Assembly (NCBI RefSeq): GCF_009870125.1
Contig: NC_046681.1
Location: 13,963,001-14,027,000, forward strand
Direction of reading: 5' to 3'
DNA from: Drosophila pseudoobscura
Lineage: Eukaryota > Arthropoda > Insecta > Diptera > Drosophilidae
Length of the DNA stretch: 64,000 nucleotides
Shown: positions 36,938 through 49,600 of the stretch, one piece after another
How the letters are laid out: the number at the start of each line of letters is the position of its first letter
Position numbering within the stretch: the stretch's first letter is position 1
Translations under genes and position numbers: made by a program
Notes under the pieces: generated by a model
Database searches by the model: none
What the model was told of the DNA's origin: nothing
The model's input: only the letters and a program-made list of their open reading frames with translations

Positions 36938-39900
36938 AATAATAATTACTCATTAAAAATCAAAAATTATCATTATTCAATAAAAATAAAAATAAAAATT
37001 ATTCCATAATAAAAATCAAGAATAACAATTATTCAATAAAAATCAAGAATAACAATTATAATAACAATTATTATAACAATTATTCAATAAAAATCAAGAA
37101 TAACAATTATAATAACAATTATTCAATAAAAATCAAGAATAACAATTATAATAACAATTATTCTAACAATTATTCAATAAAAATCAAGAATAACAATTAT
37201 TCAATAAAAATCAAGAATAATAATTATAATAATAGTTATTCGATAAAAATCTAGAATAATAATTATCCAATAAAAATCAAAAATAATAATTATAATAACA
37301 ATTATTCAATAAAAATCAAGAATAACAATTATAAGTTATAATAACAATTATTCGATAAAAATCAAGAATAACAATTATTCAATAAAAATCAAGAATAACG
37401 ATTATAATAACAATTATAATAACAATTATTCAATAAAAATCAAATATAATAACGATTATAATAACGATTATTCAATAAAAATCAAGAATAACAATTATAA
37501 TAACGATTATTCAATAAAAATCAAGAATAACAATTATAATAACAATTATAATAACGATTATTCAATAAAAATCAAGAATAACAATTATAATAACAATTAT
37601 AATAACGATTATTCAATAAAAATCAAGAATAACAATTATAATAACAATTATAATAACGATTATTCAATAAAATCAAGAATAACAATTATAATAACGATTA
37701 TTCAATAAAAATCAAGAATAACAATTATAATAACGATTATAATAACGATTATTCAATAAAAATCAAGAATAACAATTATAATAACAATTATTCAATAAAA
37801 ATCAAGAATAACAATTATAATAACAATTATAATAACGATTATTCAATAAAAATCAAGAATAACAATTATAATAACGATTATTCAATAAAAATCAAGAATA
37901 ACAATTATAATAACGATTATAATAACGATTATAATAACGATTATTCAATAAAAATCAAGAATAACAATTATAATAACAATTATTCAATAAAAATCAAGAA
38001 TAACAATTATTATAACAATTATTCAATAAAAATCAAGAATAACAATTATTATAACAATTATAATAACAATTATTCAATAAAAATCAAGAATAACAATTAT
38101 AATAACGATTATAATAACGATTATTCAATAAAAATCAAGAATAACAATTATAATAACAATTATAATAACGATTATTCAATAAAAATCAAGAATAACAATT
38201 ATAATAACGATTATAATAACGATTATTCAATAAAAATCAAGAATAACAATTATAATAACGATTATTCAATAAAAATCAAGAATAACAATTATAATAACGA
38301 TTATAATAACGATTATTCAATAAAAATCAAGAATAACAATTATAATAACGATTATTCAATAAAAATCAAGAATAACAATTATAATAACAATTATAATAAC
38401 GATTATTCAATAAAAATCAAGAATAACAATTATAATAACAATTATAATAACGATTATTCAATAAAAATCAAGAATAACAATTATAATAACAATTATAATA
38501 ACGATTATTCAATAAAAATCAAGAATAACAATTATAATAACGATTATTCAATAAAAATCAAGAATAACAATTATAATAACGATTATAATAACGATTATTC
38601 AATAAAAATCAAGAATAACAATTATAATAACAATTATTCAATAAAAATCAAGAATAACAATTATAATAACAATTATAATAACGATTATTCAATAAAAATC
38701 AAGAATAACAATTATAATAACGATTATTCAATAAAAATCAAGAATAACAATTATAATAACGATTATAATAACGATTATAATAACGATTATTCAATAAAAA
38801 TCAAGAATAACAATTATAATAACAATTATTCAATAAAAATCAAGAATAACAATTATAATAACAATTATAATAACGATTATTCAATAAAAATCAAGAATAA
38901 CAATTATAATAACAATTATTCAATAAAAATCAAGAATAACAATTATAATAACAATTATTCAATAAAAATCAAGAATAACAATTATTCAATAAAAATCAAG
39001 AATAATAATTATAATAACAATTATTCGATAAAAATCAAGAATAACAATTATTCAATAAAAATCAAGAATAACGATTATAATAACAATTATAATAACAATT
39101 ATTCAATAAAAATCAAAAATAACAATTATAATAACAATTATTCAATAAAAATCAAGAATAACAATTATAATAACGATTATAATAACGATTATTCAATAAA
39201 AATCAAGAATAACAATTATAATAACAATTATAATAACGATTATTCAATAAAAATCAAGAATAACAATTATAATAACGATTATAATAACGATTATTCAATA
39301 AAAATCAAGAATAACAATTATAATAACAATTATAATAACGATTATTCAATAAAAATCAAGAATAACAATTATAATAACGATTATAATAACGATTATTCAA
39401 TAAAAATCAAGAATAACAATTATAATAACGATTATTCAATAAAAATCAAGAATAACAATTATAATAACAATTATAATAACGATTATTCAATAAAAATCAA
39501 GAATAACAATTATAATAACAATTATAATAACGATTATTCAATAAAAATCAAGAATAACAATTATAATAACAATTATAATAACGATTATTCAATAAAAATC
39601 AAGAATAACAATTATAATAACGATTATTCAATAAAAATCAAGAATAACAATTATAATAACGATTATAATAACGATTATTCAATAAAAATCAAGAATAACA
39701 ATTATAATAACAATTATTCAATAAAAATCAAGAATAACAATTATAATAACAATTATAATAACGATTATTCAATAAAAATCAAGAATAACAATTATAATAA
39801 CGATTATTCAATAAAAATCAAGAATAACAATTATAATAACGATTATAATAACGATTATAATAACGATTATTCAATAAAAATCAAGAATAACAATTATAAT

Positions 39901-42833
39901 AACAATTATTCAATAAAAATCAAGAATAACAATTATAATAACAATTATAATAACGATTATTCAATAAAAATCAAGAATAACAGTTATAATAACAATTATT
40001 CGATAAAAATCAAGAATAACAATTATAATAACAATTATTCAATAAAAATCAAGAATAACAATTATTATAACAATTATTCAATAAAAATCAAGAATAACAA
40101 TTATTATAACAATTATAATAACAATTATTCAATAAAAATCAAGAATAACAATTATAATAACAATTATTCAATAAAAATCAAGAATAACAATTATTATAAC
40201 AATTATTCAATAAAAATCAAGAATAACAATTATTATAACAATTATAATAACAATTATTCAATAAAAATCAAGAATAACAATTATAATAACGATTATAATA
40301 ACGATTATTCAATAAAAATCAAGAATAACAATTATAATAACAATTATAATAACGATTATTCAATAAAAATCAAGAATAACAATTATAATAACGATTATAA
40401 TAACGATTATTCAATAAAAATCAAGAATAACAATTATAATAACAATTATAATAACGATTATTCAATAAAAATCAAGAATAACAATTATAATAACGATTAT
40501 AATAACGATTATTCAATAAAAATCAAGAATAACAATTATAATAACGATTATTCAATAAAAATCAAGAATAACAATTATAATAACAATTATAATAACGATT
40601 ATTCAATAAAAATCAAGAATAACAATTATAATAACAATTATAATAACGATTATTCAATAAAAATCAAGAATAACAATTATAATAACAATTATAATAACGA
40701 TTATTCAATAAAAATCAAGAATAACAATTATAATAACGATTATTCAATAAAAATCAAGAATAACAATTATAATAACGATTATAATAACGATTATTCAATA
40801 AAAATCAAGAATAACAATTATAATAACAATTATTCAATAAAAATCAAGAATAACAATTATAATAACAATTATAATAACGATTATTCAATAAAAATCAAGA
40901 ATAACAATTATAATAACGATTATTCAATAAAAATCAAGAATAACAATTATAATAACGATTATAATAACGATTATAATAACGATTATAATAACGATTATAA
41001 TAACGATTATTCAATAAAAATCAAGAATAACAATTATAATAACAATTATTCAATAAAAATCAAGAATAACAATTATAATAACAATTATAATAACGATTAT
41101 TCAATAAAAATCAAGAATAACAATTATAATAACAATTATTCAATAAAAATCAAGAATAACAATTATAATAACAATTATTATAACAATTATTCAATAAAAA
41201 TCAAGAATAACAATTATTCAATAAAAATCAAGAATAATAATTATAATAATAGTTATTCGATAAAAATCTAGAATAATAATTATCCAATAAAAATCAAAAA
41301 TAATAATTATAATAACAATTATTCAATAAAAATCAAGAATAACAATTATAAGTTATAATAACAATTATTCGATAAAAATCAAGAATAACAATTATTCAAT
41401 AAAAATCAAGAATAACGATTATAATAACAATTATAATAACAATTATTCAATAAAAATCAAAAATAACAATTATAATAACAATTATTCAATAAAAATCAAG
41501 AATAACAATTATAATAACGATTATAATAACGATTATTCAATAAAAATCAAGAATAACAATTATAATAACAATTATAATAACGATTATTCAATAAAAATCA
41601 AGAATAACAATTATAATAACGATTATAATAACGATTATTCAATAAAAATCAAGAATAACAATTATAATAACAATTATAATAACGATTATTCAATAAAAAT
41701 CAAGAATAACAATTATAATAACGATTATAATAACGATTATTCAATAAAAATCAAGAATAACAATTATAATAACGATTATTCAATAAAAATCAAGAATAAC
41801 AATTATAATAACAATTATAATAACGATTATTCAATAAAAATCAAGAATAACAATTATAATAACAATTATAATAACGATTATTCAATAAAAATCAAGAATA
41901 ACAATTATAATAACAATTATAATAACGATTATTCAATAAAAATCAAGAATAACAATTATAATAACGATTATTCAATAAAAATCAAGAATAACAATTATAA
42001 TAACGATTATAATAACGATTATTCAATAAAAATCAAGAATAACAATTATAATAACAATTATTCAATAAAAATCAAGAATAACAATTATAATAACAATTAT
42101 AATAACGATTATTCAATAAAAATCAAGAATAACAATTATAATAACGATTATTCAATAAAAATCAAGAATAACAATTATAATAACGATTATAATAACGATT
42201 ATAATAACGATTATTCAATAAAAATCAAGAATAACAATTATAATAACAATTATTCAATAAAAATCAAGAATAACAATTATAATAACAATTATAATAACGA
42301 TTATTCAATAAAAATCAAGAATAACAGTTATAATAACAATTATTCGATAAAAATCAAGAATAACAATTATAATAACAATTATTCAATAAAAATCAAGAAT
42401 AACAATTATTATAACAATTATTCAATAAAAATCAAGAATAACAATTATTATAACAATTATAATAACAATTATTCAATAAAAATCAAGAATAACAATTATA
42501 ATAACAATTATTCAATAAAAATCAAGAATAACAATTATTATAACAATTATTCAATAAAAATCAAGAATAACAATTATTATAACAATTATAATAACAATTA
42601 TTCAATAAAAATCAAGAATAACAGTTATAATAACAATTATTCGATAAAAATCAAGAATAACAATTATAGTAACAATTATTCAATAAAAATCAAGAATAAC
42701 AGTTATAATAACAATTATTCGATAAAAATCAAGAATAACAATTATAATAACAATTATTCAATAAAAATCAAGAATAATAATTATCCAATAAAAATCAAGA
42801 ATAATAATTATCCAATAAAAATCAAAAATAATA
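36938..42833. repeat. 5.9-kb AT-rich composite satellite array
   Basis: The array is made of a 15-bp core (TCAATAAAAATCAAG) followed by one to six copies of a 12-bp block (AATAACRATTAT, R = A or G). Units are therefore 27, 39, 51, 63 bp and so on, always a multiple of three, about 86 percent AT. Variants include TATAACAATTAT and TCGATAAAAATC. The left edge (36938-37060) is more degenerate. Longer segments repeat at 1080, 2344 and 4017 bp. It could be intergenic satellite DNA or a scaffold-attachment-like region. The array may be imperfectly assembled. Confidence 0.95.
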
Positions 42834-43010
42834 ATACTCAATATGAGTATAGGGGTGTATTAGATTTGTGGTGAAAATGGATCTGTGTAACGTCCAGAAG
42901 GAAGCGTTTCCGACCCCATTAAGGATCTATATTCTTGATCAGCATCAATAGCCGAGTCGATTGAGCCATGTCTGTCTGTTTCAGATAATTTTCGAGTTTC
43001 TTATAAATTC
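42834..43010. mobile_element. decayed dispersed repetitive element, right fragment
   Basis: It begins ATACTCAATATGAGTAT, one mismatch from the start of the left fragment at 36526, then continues with different sequence (GGGGTGTATTAGATTTGTGG ... CCGAGTCGATTGAGCCATGT). It looks like another part of the same non-coding element on the far side of the satellite. Confidence 0.45.
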
Positions 43011-44200
43011 CGGGGATATTATTCTGCAATGCATTCTTTTCTTAAATAAGTAATTTTAATTACTAATAATCAAGAAACAGTAGAATTTAATGTTTAAGAA
43101 GTTTAATTTTATTACATATATATTAAAAACCCTTGAACTTTGTATTCAAATAACCGTTTACTCTCCAAAAACCCGAGCTGTAAAAAACTCCAACACACAA
43201 TGCCCTAACGGCTACTACTCCTTGTCACTCATTCACTTTCAAACACTTCCTATTTGGCGCGCATCTTTGCTCCCATCTTCGTAGTGGGATTTTACAGCGC
43301 AGCAATGTTCTTTTGTCCCTAAAACGTTGCATTCCATTCCACTTACGTTTTCTTACGTTTTATACCGTTGGAAACATTCTGTTGCCAGCAACTTTTATCG
43401 AAAAATGAGCGACATTGTCCGGCAACAACGGAATGAGCAACATTCCGCTTACCCTAAGGAAAAGGATATACAAAATTGAGTAACTGTTTGTCATCGCTCA
43501 GAACATTTTTTTAAGAGAAATATTGCATTTAATGGCTTTCTCGCAGAGAGAACCATAAACGTACTGTATCGAGATCGCGATATTTATATGCAGAATATGC
43601 AAAAAGTTGTCAATCTGTGAACAAATATTATTTACTACGTTTAAAAGCAGCTTGAAAACAGTATTTTTATATTGACTAACCGTAATAGAGTATAAAAATG
43701 TCCATACATCGGTTGACATGCAACAAGTCCTCATATACCAGCAACATGTACTCTTATCTTGTTTTCTTAAACCCTATTTTAGACACAATCAAATTAAAGA
43801 AAGCATTTAAAATCAAACAATCTTGTAGAAAATGTACCCATCAATCACAAAATGTTACGTTTTAACAGCTCAGGGTCTTAGCTAGCTAGTCATATTAAGC
43901 AGAATTTCAAAAACAAAGAAATGTGATTTCGGATTATGGACAGAGAACGATTAACCCGTTGTCGACCCATGGTATTAAAATACTTTCCACGCAAATGATA
44001 AATCTTGCAAAAATTTAGCGCAGTTTAGGTGAAAGATATCGTGGTTTTTTATTAAACGAAGATAGAGTGGACCCGCAAGAGTAATTATTATTATTATTAT
44101 TTTCCGCCATAAACTCAAGTCGTTATCCTGTTGAAATAAAGGGGGTTTAAGTAGGCTAAGTTCGACTTTTCATCGGTAAATTTCGGTATATTTCTGAGTG
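43011..44200. other. intergenic DNA upstream of centrin
   Basis: No gene found. A direct repeat of TTACGTTTT-like text occurs near 43345-43365. At about 44203-44215 the phrase AGTCACACTG resembles the core-promoter Motif 1 bound by M1BP and may mark the centrin promoter. Confidence 0.3.
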
Positions 44201-44582
44201 TCAGTCACACTGCTGTGAATCTTTTGCTGGTAAACAAAAAGTCGGTCTACGGAAAATTTCTGTGAAAAGTGCGGAAAAGCAACACGAACGCATTTGGCCC
44301 GATTGTTGCTATTAGCGGCACGAAAACAATTTGCATTGTAGCCAGGAGCAACAACAAAGGACACCTGCAGCCGGAAACAACAACAATAGAAGATAGATAG
44401 CGATTGCAGCTGCTGTGGAGGTTATTTATAGCAACCAAACAGCCTGCTGCCACCACCCACACGTTTAGAGGGAGTGAGAAGTGGGTGTAGGCGCCTCTGC
44501 CTCCTGTAACTGGCCGCGCGCAAGCAGCCGCAAAGTCCAAGGATACGTGTGATATTATATCCAGCTCCCAGTCAAAGTCAAG

Positions 44583-44720
44583 GTAAGTGTAAGGGTGACG
44601 TGACGCGGACGGTCGCCTCCTTTTAGGCCTCCTTTTCGCTTGCGTGAGTTGTGAAATTACCGCAAAACGAGTGCTGCCTGCCGTACATAAAAACTTGTAT
44701 GAAAACTTTGGTTTCTTTAG
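44583..44720 (+). other. 5' UTR intron of the centrin gene
   Basis: Strong splice ends flank 138 nt: CAAG|GTAAGT at 44583 and a TTTCTTTAG acceptor ending at 44720, 23 nt before the start codon. Splicing removes an in-frame upstream ATG at 44699. Confidence 0.65.
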
Positions 44721-44743
44721 TTATTCGAGAATCACTTGCGAAA

Positions 44744-45322
44744 ATGGAGTCGACGGCAGCTGTGGCAAATATCGTGAGTCCCCCCACGGCAGTGGGCACC
44801 GCTGCAACGACGACGGCGGCCGCCACCAAGCGGAGCAATCAGCAAGGACGCAAGAAATCTGGCCCCAAATTCGAGCTATCCGATGCCCAAAAGTCGGACA
44901 TTAAGGAGGCCTTCGATCTGTTCGACAACGAATGCACTGGCTACATCGAAGTCAAAGAACTGAAGGTGGCCATCAGGGCCCTGGGCTTTGAGCCGAAAAA
45001 AGAGGAAATCAAGCGAATGATTGCGGAAATCGATAAGGATGGGAGTGGCAGGATTGCTTTCAATGATTTCTTGCATCTAATGACCATGAAAATGGCCGAA
45101 AAGGATACAAAAGAGGAAATACTGAAGGCCTTTCGCCTGTTCGATGACGATGAAACAGGAAAAATATCGTTCAAGAACCTGAAACGTGTGGCCCGCGAGC
45201 TGGGGGAGACCCTCACCGACGAGGAACTGCGCGAGATGATTGATGAGGCGGATCTGGATAACGATGGGGAGGTCAATCAGGAGGAGTTTCTACGGATTAT
45301 GAAAAAGACCAGTCTGTATTAG
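44744..45322 (+). CDS. centrin, EF-hand calcium-binding protein
   Basis: An intronless coding region of 192 residues. The ATG at 44744 (context GCGAAAATGG) is chosen because the presumed 5' UTR intron ends at 44720. An Ala/Thr-rich N-terminal tail of about 45 residues precedes four EF-hands in the centrin pattern ([48 protein letters not shown]). Loops 1 ([12 protein letters not shown]) and 4 ([12 protein letters not shown]) end in Glu; loop 2 ends in Asp and loop 3 ([12 protein letters not shown]) in Asn, so loop 3 probably binds calcium poorly. The C-terminus KKTSLY is centrin-like. Centrins act at centrioles and basal bodies, and in nuclear export and DNA repair complexes. Flies have two such genes (CG17493 and CG31802, from memory); I cannot tell which this matches. 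AATAAA is at 45591. Confidence 0.93.
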   Translation: MESTAAVANIVSPPTAVGTAATTTAAATKRSNQQGRKKSGPKFELSDAQKSDIKEAFDLFDNECTGYIEVKELKVAIRALGFEPKKEEIKRMIAEIDKDGSGRIAFNDFLHLMTMKMAEKDTKEEILKAFRLFDDDETGKISFKNLKRVARELGETLTDEELREMIDEADLDNDGEVNQEEFLRIMKKTSLY

Positions 45323-46659
45323 AGAGAGGTGGATCCATCGTTTAATTTAAGATTACTTTTCGTTTAGTAAATGTTAAGTTTCTGTGGCTAAGCTTTTGAT
45401 GTATCAATCCATTCATTGCCTCTTGTCTGTCTCTGTCTCTGTCTATGTCACTCTCTTCTCGCTCTCCCCTGGAGGTTGCTTTAAATGTAAGTTCAAGCTC
45501 TGTTCCTTTTTAGTGTCCTACTGACACACGCCTGTACGTTGATGAATGTAATGACAATGTACAACCCCACACATTCAATTAGCAGCTAAGAATAAAATTA
45601 TGAAAAACCTCCGCGCACTGGCTGTATTTTCGCACGAAAACAAACACAGAATAATCTCAAGAACGTTAGAATAAAACCAAAACCACCAAAAACAATAGTT
45701 AATTGTTATTTAAAGATGAATTAACAATGTGAAATGCAATAAATGTTGTTGAATTACATGTTACATCGAAATGCTGTAGCCTTTTGGGGCTTCAATTGCG
45801 GGAAATCGAACAGTTAAAGGGTTTTAAAGAGTGTTTCGAGACTTCTGAATCAATGTTCCATTCAAATATATATGGAAAATAGGATTCAACTACAGTTAAT
45901 TGCAGTGACGTTGGGATTCCATTCAAATACTAGAATTCCATTTGGAAAGCACAATCATCTAGCAGCGCCGCCTCATCCTCGATTGATTCTTCAACAGAGT
46001 TGGAGACTTCTGAATCATTTCTCCATTCCAATTCTATAGATTTCAAGCAGAATTAAGAAGTCAGATTTATCCAAAGGATCCATCTAGCACTCAATTCACA
46101 TTCAAGTGGCGTTGGGATTCCATTTAAATTTAGATTTGAAAGCGATTCAAAACCAAAACTGTCTTTGGATTGATTTGACAACTATTTACCATTAAACTAC
46201 GAGGAATATCTTTTATAAATCCAAGGAACAAAAGAGTTTTAAATAGTATAGACTCATTTTTTGTAAAATAGAAGCGATGCTCCGAGCTTTAGTCTCCATA
46301 ATACTCCACAAAATAATGCCTCACGATACAGACACAAAATACTCCTCCGCTTGATGCTCCCCCAGGCTCGTTCCCCAGAAACCAAAAACAACAATAAACA
46401 ATAAACATGTCGTGTCTCTGCTCAACTCGACTCTAAGGATAGTTCTTTGGTTAGTTGTTGGAGTACAAAAAAAATATAAGTCCTTGTTAAATTTTCTTTG
46501 TTTTAATATTTCGTTGCCATTTTTTTATTGGGGGGGAAAACATTTAATACTTTTTGCCAAACTTAAGAACTAAACAAAACTCTCTCTCTCTTTCTCCATC
46601 TCTTTCTGTGTTGCATCAAAAATAAACTTAAATTCGTTTCCATTTCTTTATTTTTTCGT
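45323..46659. other. gap between convergent centrin and coiled-coil genes
   Basis: This holds the 3' UTRs of both genes. Between 45838 and 46130 there is a diverged direct duplication: GAGACTTCTGAATCA at 45838 and 46003, and GTTGGGATTCCATT at 45910 and 46111. Confidence 0.4.
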
Positions 46660-49600
46660 CTAGACAAAGGGCGCATTGAAGTAGATTTTACGTTTGCTGG
46701 GCAATGGCTTCGTACTGAGTCCTGAGCCCTCGATGAACTTTTCAAAACTGGCCAGATTCTTCTTCATTTGCGTGGCCTTGGCTGGCGAGAGATGGGGCTG
46801 TGGCTCCTCCTCCATTTCCGGGTGCATTATGAGGTCCTCTTCTTGATGGTGGAACTCTTGGTCCTCCTCCTGCTGATACTCCTCATCCAGATTGTACTCA
46901 TCCGCATCGGCATTGATCAGGCATTCATTGTCCTCGCTGATCTCCTCCAGCATGCCCTCTGTCTGGGGGCTCTTTGAAGTCGAAGTCACCTCCTGACTCC
47001 GATCGTACTCGGCATCGAGGTTATACCAATCGAATTCCGCCTGCAGAGGCAGATCGCTGGGGGCATCTGCCAACTGGAGAAGGGACTTGGACACGGGCGT
47101 GCTGTTGTGGAGGCTCTTGGGAGTCGTCGGAGTCGTCGGAGAGCTCGGGAGACTCATGCGTTTGTTGATCTCCGCCAGAATGTTGGGCACATGCTTCCGT
47201 TTATATTGCGATTGCAGGGGAGAGGGCTGCGGCTGCGGCAGCTGCAGCTGCAGCTGTAGCTCCTGCCTCTTCGGGGTCATCATCAGATACTCTGAGGCGG
47301 ATTGCTTGGGCGCTATAATGGCCGCCACGTTGGGTAGCTTTGGTATATCGGCGAAAATCTCTTCGATTTCCTCAGTCTTGTGCGATTGATTGTCATCGGA
47401 ATCCACCTCGGGCTCCATCGCTGGCGGCTCCACCGCTGGAGGCGTCGTGGAGCATTCCGGGGCCTTGTGTATGTCTGCCACAATCTGCACGCGCACACTG
47501 GCACTCATGCCCACCTCCGAAATGGAGCAGTAGTCCGGTTCCGAGACCGTGGCACAATCATCTTCGATGAGGGCCGCCTCATCTTCGAGGGTTTCTTCGA
47601 GTTGATGCAGGGATTTCTTGAATTTCAATAGATTGGCAGGCTTGGGCGGCAGGGCGGGTGGCAGTTTCTGCTGTGGCTGCTTCGAGGAGTTGCTGGAGCC
47701 CGCAGACTCTCCTGCTCCTGTGGCAGCTGCAGCCGCCATATCCACATACAGATTGGAGGCACGCTCTGAGCCAATCGGTTCGTACTCATTGCTGTAGATG
47801 CTCTCGTAGGCAGAGGTCATGGGATGATAGTGTGAGATCATTGGGGCAGCCATCGGGTGATCCTGCTCCTCCTGCTCTGGCTCCTCCTCGTGGTCGTCGT
47901 GGCGTGGCACATGCACCATGCTGTTCTTGGTGGAAAAGTGCACCCGTTTGCGGCCGTTGGAGACACTCCTGCCGCTGAGCGAACTCCTGCGGGGGAGATT
48001 CGAGGCAGCTCCAGCCATCGCGGACTTGGGGGTGGGCTCTCGGAGCGTCTCCTCCATGGACTGTTGCAGAAGGATCTGGTTGACGCACTCCAGCACGGGA
48101 TTCACGGCTCCTTGGCCGTAGGGCTGCTTCACGGTCGACACTCTGGCTGTGGACGCTGTCTCCTCCTGGTCCGAGGCACTGGCATACCAATCATCGGTGG
48201 TCGTTTCATAGATCTGCTTCGGCGAGGCCTCAGAGAAGTCTGCACACCGTCGCTGTACGATTTTCAGGGCCCCGCGGGACATCATTTGCTGCTCCTGCTC
48301 GGGATCCAGCTCATCAAAGTCCTCGTCGTCCTGGGTGGGCGAGAAGATGCCATCATCCTCCTCCATTAATTGTGGAGTCGTTGTCTTGCTGCTGCGACTG
48401 TTGCTGCTGCGACTCGAAGAGCTGTTCCGCCTCCTTTGCTGCTGCTGCTGCTGCTGCTGCTCCAGCTCCAGGCTGCTCTGCTCGGAGTATTCCCCGTCTT
48501 CCATCGAGGGGACTTTCACCCCGTGCATGCGCTCCATGGCCCGCGAATAGTTGTGCAGCTGTTCGTAGCTCGTCTGGGAGTCCTCGCGCGAGATGCTGCT
48601 GGTATTCTCCTCCGATTGCTGCTCCAAAGCGGCATCATCGATGTGCATGGCCCGCGAGCGCATATAGTCCCGGAAAGTGCCCGCCGTGCGCTTGCTGGTG
48701 TACCGGACGCTGCGTCTGGCGCCGTAGAACGACGATGAGACGGTGTCATCGCTGGAAGAGCCGGGCTCTGCTGTGGAGAGAGGAAATTCGAGTCTAAGAG
48801 GGGGGTTTCCAGGAGGAATTGCTGACTGGGACTCACCCTTTCCGCCTACGCCTTGCAACTCTTTGCTGCACGTCTGTGTGCCGCTTGCTGTCGTTTCAAT
48901 GTCATAGAATTGCTTGCGGCAATTCTGGCATTGCAAAGCCTCCAGCACCAGACACTCGTCCGAGTCCTGATCTGCTATGCCTTCATCCGGCTGCTGATCC
49001 TCCAGACGCTTCCTCAAGGCCCGATTCTGTCGCATCAGACGACAGATCTCTGAATCCCTATCCACCAGCCGCTGGTTCACGGCCTTCATGTCGTTCTTCA
49101 GCTTCGACTCGAAACAAATCAAGGACTTAACAACGCAGGCTAGCTCCTCCGTGCGACGCCGCTTCTCCTTGGCCAGCTCCCGATGCAGTTGCTTGTTCTG
49201 CTGATCGTAGTTGGAGATCATCTGCAGGAGACGTCTCCGCTGGAGTCTTTCGGGAGAGGACACCACGGCTGTGGCTGGAGGAACGGCACCCGAGGAACTG
49301 GAACCCGAAGAAGAGCGTTGCACTTCGCTGCCACTGCCACTGCTGCGTGCATTCCGGGAGGATGTCTGCGAGTTGTCCGAGTTCTGTGGAAGCAAAAAGT
49401 GATTTTAGTTGCGGAATGGATTGGGGGCTCCTCCTGTGGCTACCTTGAAGTGTCCTAACATATGAAAATTTGCCCATTTTCCCACCATTTTCCAGCAATG
49501 AACTTTGCCTGGAGCCCTCCCAATGACAAGTGTCGTGCGGGTCTAACGCTGATTGATAGCCAGAGAGCCCCCTGGCTACATTTATTTTATCTCTGGACGC

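Noticed and set aside
36938..42833. CRISPR-like regular array
   Set aside because: There are no unique spacers; both blocks are repeated, and the genome is eukaryotic.
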